Assembly (NCBI GenBank): GCA_963457665.1
Contig: OY735224.1
Coordinates: 44,338,629-44,402,628 of the forward strand
Reading direction: 5' to 3'
Length of the DNA: 64,000 nt
From: Thysanoteuthis rhombus
Lineage: Eukaryota; Mollusca; Cephalopoda; Oegopsida; Thysanoteuthidae
Below the pieces are notes generated by a model, which saw only the letters and a list, made by a program, of their open reading frames with translations, ran no database searches and was not told where the DNA came from. Made by a program: the position numbers and the translations under genes. This document shows, piece after piece, positions 57,743 to 64,000 of the stretch (positions are counted from its first letter, which is position 1; each line of letters begins with the position of its first letter).

Positions 57743-57780
57743 GTGTGTGTGTCTCTTCTCTCTCTCTCTCTCTCTCTGCC
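57677..57780. repeat. (TA)n-(TG)n-(CT)n microsatellite
   Basis: A TA run, a TG run, then CT/TC with TGCCTCTGTG. Confidence 0.95.
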
Positions 57781-57919
57781 TCTGTGTGTGTCTCTGTGTG
57801 TATACCACGATTTTACGTACGTATATACGCGTGTAAACATATTACACGTATTCGCAATTACTGAATGTCCACAAAACGTGAGAAAAATCTATATATTATG
57901 ACAAATGTAATATTGTAAA

Positions 57920-58200
57920 TCCGAGAATAGACAAGAGTCAGGGACACCATAAAATCCATTAAAAAGCTCAAATGGTGGTGGGCTGGCCATGTTGCAAGAA
58001 TGGCAGACATCTGATTGACATGAGGACTCACGGCAAGGATCTCCCAAGATCACATGTGCAACCGAGGCCGGCAGAATATTAGATGGAGAGACGAGCTAGA
58101 CAAGTTCAGGAAGTACTGGCTCCGCGACGCCCATGAAAGAGAAGTGTGGCAAATCCTGGGGAAGGTCTATGACCAATGACGGACGTTAAAAGACTGGTGT
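57920..58200 (+). mobile_element. RTE-type LINE fragment, extreme 3' end
   Basis: The plus strand encodes WWWAGHVARMADI-like sequence, then NIRWRDELDKFRKYW and DAHEREVWQILGKVY, ending GACGTTAAAAGACTGGTG. Only about 280 bp are kept. A short AATATAGTAGATA then leads into the (AC)n run. Confidence 0.85.
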
Positions 58201-58215
58201 CGATCAATATAGTAG

Positions 58216-58849
<634 letters not shown>

Positions 58850-59550
58850 AAAGGAACTAGAAAGAGAAAGCAAAAGAGATGGTCGACACATGAACTTCAG
58901 TAAATCATGTGCAACGATCAAATTGAAAATAAGGACATAACTGTTTAAATTGAATATGTAAAATTGGGGAAAGTAGACCACTATGTCTACCTAGGACAAC
59001 GACTCTCCATGGAAGTCAAGCGGGGAATCACCCAAGGATGGCAATTTTTCGGCAGAGCAAGCTCTACTTTCAAAAACCAGACTATCCCAATAATCCAAAA
59101 AACGAGAGTATGCGATCAATGCATTCTCCCAAAAGTCACTTATGGAGCTGAAACATAACCTAACCAAGAGATGGACTCACTGACTGAGAAGCATGCAAAG
59201 CACACCAGAGAGAATCATGCTCAACCTGACACGCAGAGATCACGACAGCATAGTAAATGAGGGAGAAAATACGATAGAATCTATTAGAAAACTTGATTGT
59301 AATGAGCAGTCCATGTTGCAAGAATGAAAGACAACTGATGGAAATCACGACTCATAACGTGGATCCCCAGAGATCACATGTAAAACCAAGGTTGACAAAA
59401 TACAAGAAGGAGAGATGAACTGGACAAATTTAGAAAATGCTGGCTCTGGAACACCGATGATAAAGAAGTTTGGTGAATTCTGTGGAAGATCTATGTCTAA
59501 CAATGGACGTTAAAAGACTGACAATGATGATGATGATGTTGATGATGATT
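58850..59550 (+). mobile_element. RTE-type LINE fragment, 3' end, decayed
   Basis: The plus strand encodes RHMNFSKSCATIKLKI, GKVDHYVYLGQRLSMEVKRG, ITQGWQFFGRASSTF and QCILPKVTYGAET, i.e. the segment just after the reverse transcriptase thumb, then a decayed version of the C-terminus. The 3' end is ACGTTAAAAGACTGACAATG followed by (GAT)n to 59550. Truncated at the 5' end, with stops and frame changes. Confidence 0.85.
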
Positions 59551-59799
59551 CTTTAAACACGGATGACGCTATTTTGTAATTCGGTGGTGAATCATAGTCT
59601 CCGTGGAAGTCTGAAACAAGATGATAAAGAGCGGTGTTCGTTTCAGATTGAATAACGAATTAAGTTGCCTCGCCTTCCCAGCTGAAGTTAATGCTGAGTG
59701 TATAACATATTGGCATTGTCACTTATTCTTTGCTTCAGTTTCATAGTAATGCCATTATGTTTGCTGCAGTTATTCGAGATGAAATTACTACAACGTTTG
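59551..59799. other. Unassigned sequence
   Basis: Nothing recognised. Confidence 0.35.
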
Positions 59800-60210
59800 A
59801 TACTTACAATCTTCTAAATCACTTATCTGCTTCCCATTTGATGTAGCGATCCAACACTCAGCTTATTGCGTAGGTATCAGGAGTTAGAGCAACACAATTC
59901 TAGAATCACCATAACCCAACAAATGACGACCAACCAGCAAAGTGGGCCACTGATTTCTCTGTGTTTGAATATTTTTCCCTGCTTGTGTCGCTAGACACTT
60001 CTGTTCCAATGTTTAGGGCTTCAACCTTGAAAAAATACAGAGGTACACCACTACACATTATATCTTTTCTCCGAAGAAAGGGTTTTAGGGCCTTAATAGT
60101 GATTTCGGATCTTTTAGGATAATTTTAGATAAAATATTTATCTTTTTAAGATAATTTTAGATAACTGATTTTCTTAGATTTTTTGAGATACTTTTTTTAT
60201 GTAATTGGCT
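59800..60210 (+). repeat. Duplicated block, copy 1 (see 62700-63640)
   Basis: CAGCTTATTGCGTAGGTATC, GAGTTAGAGCAACACAATTC, TTAGGGCTTCAACCTTGAAA, AGGTACACCACTACACAT and repeated TTTTAGATAATTTTAGATAA words recur, diverged, in 62740-63640 in the same order. A sub-array of ATAATTTTAGATAAA-type units at 60115-60165 has a counterpart at 63475-63560. Confidence 0.5.
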
Positions 60211-60477
60211 CTTGTACCCTCATAGACAACAGTGATTGATTTATGCGAGTTATTTTTTCTATCGGATCTTGATCTGATATTCAACTCGACAGCTAACCCA
60301 AATCTCAATGTTTTGTCTTATAATTATGAAAGCATGGCGTTATATTTCATGGGTATCCAAAGCAGTGTGCAGTTGCCCTGGGCTCCATCTATTTTAGGGG
60401 CCCTAAAATTCAACCTGGAGTATAAAAATAAGTAGCATATAATAAATATGAGACGTACATAACATCCTCTAAACCAA
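60211..60477. other. Unassigned sequence
   Basis: A 67-codon plus frame 60232-60435 has no recognised motif. Confidence 0.35.
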
Positions 60478-60905
60478 TCAAAAACCTTCAACTGAAACTG
60501 TCAACAAAGCTGTAAACATAGGTTTCTTTAGTTTTAAAGTCTTCAAGTTGGTCTATCTGGCTGGCTGATTGGCTATGTTTGTACCACGCTTAAAAGCCGC
60601 ACCGATGGAGTTAGAGGGCTGATAATTTCAGCATTTACTCCTTATCACGTTTCATTCTTCTATTTATCCCTAAATAGGTTTCAAGTGGAGGTTTAAATCT
60701 GCAATGTAAGTTTATGCTAAATTGATCTTTTTTTTCATCCGAGCCTGTTTTTAAAAATCAAGACTTTTTAATGATCATGTTTCAGTGAAAATGGAGAAAA
60801 GTAGCAGATTAATTGGTCATCCCTTATTCAGATTTTTTAATCGATCACCAATGCTGACAGAAAATCATTGGTCACATGACAGTTTCTACTGAGTGACTAA
60901 CAAGA
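60478..60905 (-). repeat. DR1 repeat, complete
   Basis: Minus-sense order: CAACTGAAACTGTCAACAAAG, TGTAAACATAGGTTTC, CTGGCTGGCTGATTGGCTA, GATGGAGTTAGAGGGCTGA, CTGCAATGTAAGTTTATGC, AATCGATCACCAATGCTGAC, TTGGTCACATGACAGTTTC and TACTGAGTGACTAACAAGAC. At about 430 bp it is the best minus-sense copy. Confidence 0.8.
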
Positions 60906-61089
60906 CATGTGTTTGCACTCATACTTAAATCGATGCTTGTCACTCTATCGAATCTATGTGTTGAATCATGTTCAGAATTACAGCCTACCGGCTAAATCAA
61001 GTCCACTGCTTTGCTTGGGGGCCTTGAATATTCTTAAGGCGGTCCTGAATGGAAAAGTTCATTATCATATCCATCTGCCAACATTTGCC

Positions 61090-61200
61090 TTGAATAATAT
61101 TAATAGTTTGCACAATATTAGTCACCAAATTACTGTTTGACAGTTCTTTTAATTGAACAGCAGATGAAATAATATTTATGATCTTATCGATATGCGTGTA
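61090..61200 (+). repeat. Short duplicated block
   Basis: ATTAGTCACCAAATTACTG, TTTGACAGTTCTTTTAATTG and ATCGATATGCGTGTAATGC align with 62965-63050 (ATTAGTAACCTAATTACTG, TTTGGCAAATCTAATGATTG, CTTATTGATAACGACTGC). Confidence 0.5.
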
Positions 61201-61639
61201 ATGCTGCAGTCATTGACCGATAAGTTTGTCTGATGTCGAGTAAATCCACTTTATATGATGCAACATGTCCGTCTTTACGCCAGACTTTTCTGTCCATCCG
61301 TGTGCCCAATCTTAAAAATGAAAATTTTATGTTGAAAATGGCGGTGGAAGAAGAGAAGTTCTATCAATGGAATCGCAACAGTAAAGAAAGAAACATGGAG
61401 AGGGCTGAGGAAGCAAAAAGAAGCAGTGTTGTGTACACAAACGAGTAGGAGTTGAAATATAGAGATAGTAGCTGAAGGAGAACAGCTGGATTAGGAATAG
61501 AAGAAAGACAAGAAAATGAAATGAAGTGGAGTTGAATTAACTTTCGAGTGTCTGCAAGCAAAATGCCGGGTGTGTTCCCTTCAGACAACTTATACAAACT
61601 TCTCTTTTTTTTATACGACAGTGCTTTAGATTTCCACCC
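61201..61639. other. Unassigned sequence
   Basis: Open frames at 61233-61448 (+) and 61364-61696 (-) are purine/pyrimidine-biased and show no recognised domain. Confidence 0.35.
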
Positions 61640-61732
61640 CATATAAAAGGTTAACAAAGTAAATGACATTATAAGCTGTGAACAAGAAGTCAACATAGGT
61701 TACTTCAGTTTTCAAGTTGATCTGGTTAGATC
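61640..61732 (-). repeat. DR1 segment, 3' end only
   Basis: AGCTGTGAACAAGAAGTCAA, CATAGGTTACTTCAGTTTTC and AAGTTGATCTGGTTAGATC are the minus-sense 3' end. It is cut by the S2 SINE that starts at 61733. Confidence 0.55.
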
Positions 61733-61912
61733 AAATGAATGTATCGCTTAGATTCAGCCTTACTGACCACCCAGTTCCGTAGTCCAGAGGTAGGATGTCG
61801 GCCTCCTGGTTCGATATGAGGGCTCCAATTCTGCTTTGCGGTACTGAATGGGTTAAAGTCTATAACCACACTGAAACGATGTAATACATCGAAACAGCTG
61901 TCTAGGGATGAC

Positions 61913-61918
<6 letters not shown>
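61733..61918 (+). repeat. tRNA-related SINE (family S2)
   Basis: AAATGAATGTATCGCTTAGA, CCTTACTGACCACCCAGTTC, GGTAGGATGTCGGCCTCC, GGTTCGATATGAGGG, GCGGTACTGAATGGG, CCACACTGAAACGATGTAAT, CATCGAAACAGCTGTC, GATGACACAATA, then TA. The tRNA-like head (GAGGTAGGATGTCGGCC plus GGTTCGA) is the clearest of the three S2 copies. Confidence 0.7.

Positions 61919-61959
<41 letters not shown>
61916..61959. repeat. (TA)n microsatellite, SINE tail
   Basis: A TA run directly following the SINE end GACACAATA. Confidence 0.95.
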
Positions 61960-61965
<6 letters not shown>

Positions 61966-62067
61966 TACAGGTCGTACCAATATTACTTCTTATTATTTTC
62001 GAAAATTCCGTCTTAAAATAGGTTTTATTCGAGCCCACCAACTCAAAGATGAAAAATATGCAAATTC

Positions 62068-62725
62068 GGGAGGATTTCTTGTATGGGTTCAAAATGATAC
62101 GTTAATCTACGGAAACTGCTCGCAATATCAACCAGGTTTATGGCCATGGTACTGTACTAGTTTTCGAAGATTTCGAAACGGAAGCAAGAACTTTGAAGAC
62201 GTCGACGTCCTTCTGTGATTGACGACAACCAGTTGAGGGCTACTATTCAGGTTGACCAACCCAAACTAACCCAAGAGTTTTCAGAGGAACGAAACATTGA
62301 ACATTAAACAGTTTTTTGACATTTTCACTGGATCAGGAAACCGAAAAACTCGACAGGTTGCACAAATAATCCTGTAGAAATTCAATGATTTTGGCAACGA
62401 AATTAACCCAGATTTTTCTCCGACATGTCAACCATGTCCTGCAAGGGAATACCTCCAACAACCAGAATGCAGCTGAAAACGTCTCAGAAGAATTCGGTGA
62501 ATCCATGACCTGAGATTTATATGCTACTGGAATAAATTAAACAGTTTTCTGTGGGCAAAAATGTGCTAATTCTGGAGGTTCTTATTTCGAAAATCAACAT
62601 CTATTTTACGATGAGACATTCTGCTTCAAAACTGATGGTGAAAAACTCTAATTATTTTTTATGCCAACCTAATAGTCCTAAGCCTCTAAATCACTTCTCC
62701 GTTGCTCTAACCATGATATTATCAT
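62068..62725 (+). mobile_element. mariner-type transposase, decayed
   Basis: In one plus frame STETARNINQVYGHGTVLVF matches the first helix-turn-helix of mariner transposases (AETARNINQAFGEGTV type). FRRFRNGSKNFED-like sequence in another frame is the RWFxKFRxGDxSLED linker. Near the end, HSASKLMVKNSNYFLCQP followed by NSP fits the region HxAxxxxxxLNxxxLxHPPYSPDL before the last catalytic Asp. At least several frame changes. It parallels the copy at 50905. Confidence 0.75.
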
Positions 62726-62739
62726 ACAATCAGACCATA

Positions 62740-63640
62740 TGCAACTTATCGTGTAGACAGCGGGAGTCAGAGTAGCAGATTTATTATCGTCATATCTTAT
62801 CAGGAACAAACATTTATGAAGTCTTAATAACCGTCGACCCAAACTCGGTAATTCAAGATCTTTTCGCCTCGTCATTATTGGAGATCTGATAACCATTCAA
62901 GTTTTCCTCAACCTAAATAGATGTCCATCCACAGATATCTTCTTGTTTAATATGAATAATCTCCTCATTATTAGTAACCTAATTACTGTTTGGCAAATCT
63001 AATGATTGAACTGACGTGGTATGTCTTATTGATAACGACTGCAGACAGACACAAACCGAAAGATTCATCGAGTACAAATATGAATAAGTTGTTACTTTTT
63101 CGGTGTTAGATTTAACAGGGTGTCAGAACAGCATTTTTCCTCAGAAAAATTTTCAATTTCCTTTAAACGCATTTTTTCACATTCAAAAATCTCGTTTGTG
63201 AATCCATTTTTTTTGAAAATTTTTTTTTCAAGTCAAAGCAGAAAACTTGACCTGTTTGAAACTATCGAATTACTGTAGTCGCACAAATGACCGGACAATC
63301 AGCTTAAGACTCCTCTCTCTTTCAGTGTCTGCGTTCGAATTTCCAGTCACCCCTGGTCACAATTTTAAGGCTACAACCCTGAAGAGTTCCATGAGGACAC
63401 CACTAAACACCATCGAAAAACTTTTTTTCTCCTTTCAAATGGGTGTTTTTTGTCTGTATGGTCATTTATACTTTTTCAGATAATGTCAGATAGAACATCT
63501 ATTTCTAAGATCATTTTAAATGAGAGATCTATCTTTAGTTCTTTGTTGGTAATTTCTTTAAATACTTTTAAATGATTTTACTTGAAATGTTTTATTGATA
63601 ATTTCAGGTCATTTTTCCAGATGATTAGCTCTTACACATC
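62740..63640 (+). repeat. Duplicated block, copy 2 (see 59800-60210)
   Basis: CAACTTATCGTGTAGACAGC, GAGTCAGAGTAGCAG, AAGGCTACAACCCTGAAGAG, AGGACACCACTAAACACCAT and TTTTTCAGATAATGTCAGAT recur from copy 1 in order. The copy includes an insertion of about 450 bp that itself holds the counterpart of 61090-61200. Confidence 0.45.
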
Positions 63641-64000
63641 CGTGTTTCATTCACGAAAGGTTCGAATATTTTATCAAATTTCGTTTGAAAGTAAATAATT
63701 TAGGTTCATTGTTTGGTGGTAAACTTCAGGGTTTGTCTTTAGGATCAGACTCAACAATTAGTACTAGGGTTCAAGTCCCATAAGTCAATTACAAAACAAA
63801 TGAAAGCAGCTCGTGATTATCACGATAGTACTTTCAATACTGACAAGATCTTTATGCAGTCAATGTTTTCAATGTACCGCAGAAAAGATAACAATGGCAT
63901 ATGTATTCCCCCAAAATGTTTGCTATGCATTAAATGTAACTTTTTTTCCATGAATTATTTATATGATACACCTCTGATGGACAAAATTTTCTGTCTGTAG
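63641..64000. other. Unassigned sequence at the window edge
   Basis: A plus-strand frame at 63800-64000 (66 codons, ending with a stop at the last base) contains words such as YRRKDNNGICIPPKCLLC. No family is recognised, and it could be the edge of an exon or chance. Confidence 0.3.

Overview
The window looks like non-coding, repeat-dominated DNA from an animal nuclear genome, most likely a cephalopod mollusc of the octopus type. The reasons are the AT-rich background, the very many long (TA)n, (CT)n, (TG)n, (GATA)n and (AAT/ATC)n microsatellites, tRNA-like SINE bodies ending at simple repeats, and fragments of RTE-type LINEs, Penelope-like retroelements and mariner transposons. No intact host protein-coding gene, rRNA gene or convincing tRNA gene could be identified. 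Nearly all long open frames lie in microsatellites, purine/pyrimidine tracts or decayed transposons. The species assignment is inference; no host gene anchors it.

Layout: 0-9.3 kb holds mixed microsatellites, a 350-bp repeat present in inverted orientation at about 2.8-3.15 kb and 6.9-7.27 kb, and two minus-strand Penelope-like GIY-YIG fragments (6.0-6.17 and 9.0-9.24 kb). 9.8-10.7 kb holds a GC-richer open stretch with cysteine-rich coding potential, then an LTR-like fragment. 11.6-31 kb is a mosaic of a previously unnamed dispersed repeat (called DR1 here, 15 segments in the window), RTE fragments with trinucleotide tails, long purine-rich tracts, GATA arrays, a 28-bp x 4 minisatellite and a second LTR-like copy (25.9-26.35 kb). 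31.2-36.5 kb is a diverged segmental repeat array whose modules recur about every 1.5 kb; two modules keep a TATA box and an initiator-like TCAG 35 nt apart. 37-42 kb has two RTE fragments and a SINE. 42.4-43.16 kb looks like a foldback-type element, with short tandem motifs in opposite orientation at its two ends. 45.7-49.8 kb is a second mosaic of Penelope-like reverse transcriptase, DR1, pyrimidine tracts and a paired motif resembling a hammerhead ribozyme core. 50.9-51.4 and 62.07-62.72 kb are decayed mariner transposases. 52.55-53.14 kb is a 21-bp minisatellite that reads as a leucine-rich heptad repeat. 56-59.6 kb carries three plus-strand RTE fragments, and 59.8-63.6 kb holds diverged duplicated blocks.

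The pieces do not form a working pathway. They record layers of insertion: RTE and SINE copies lie inside older DR1 copies, and most LINE and SINE 3' ends are joined to a microsatellite, which suggests that retroelement tails seed many of the simple repeats.
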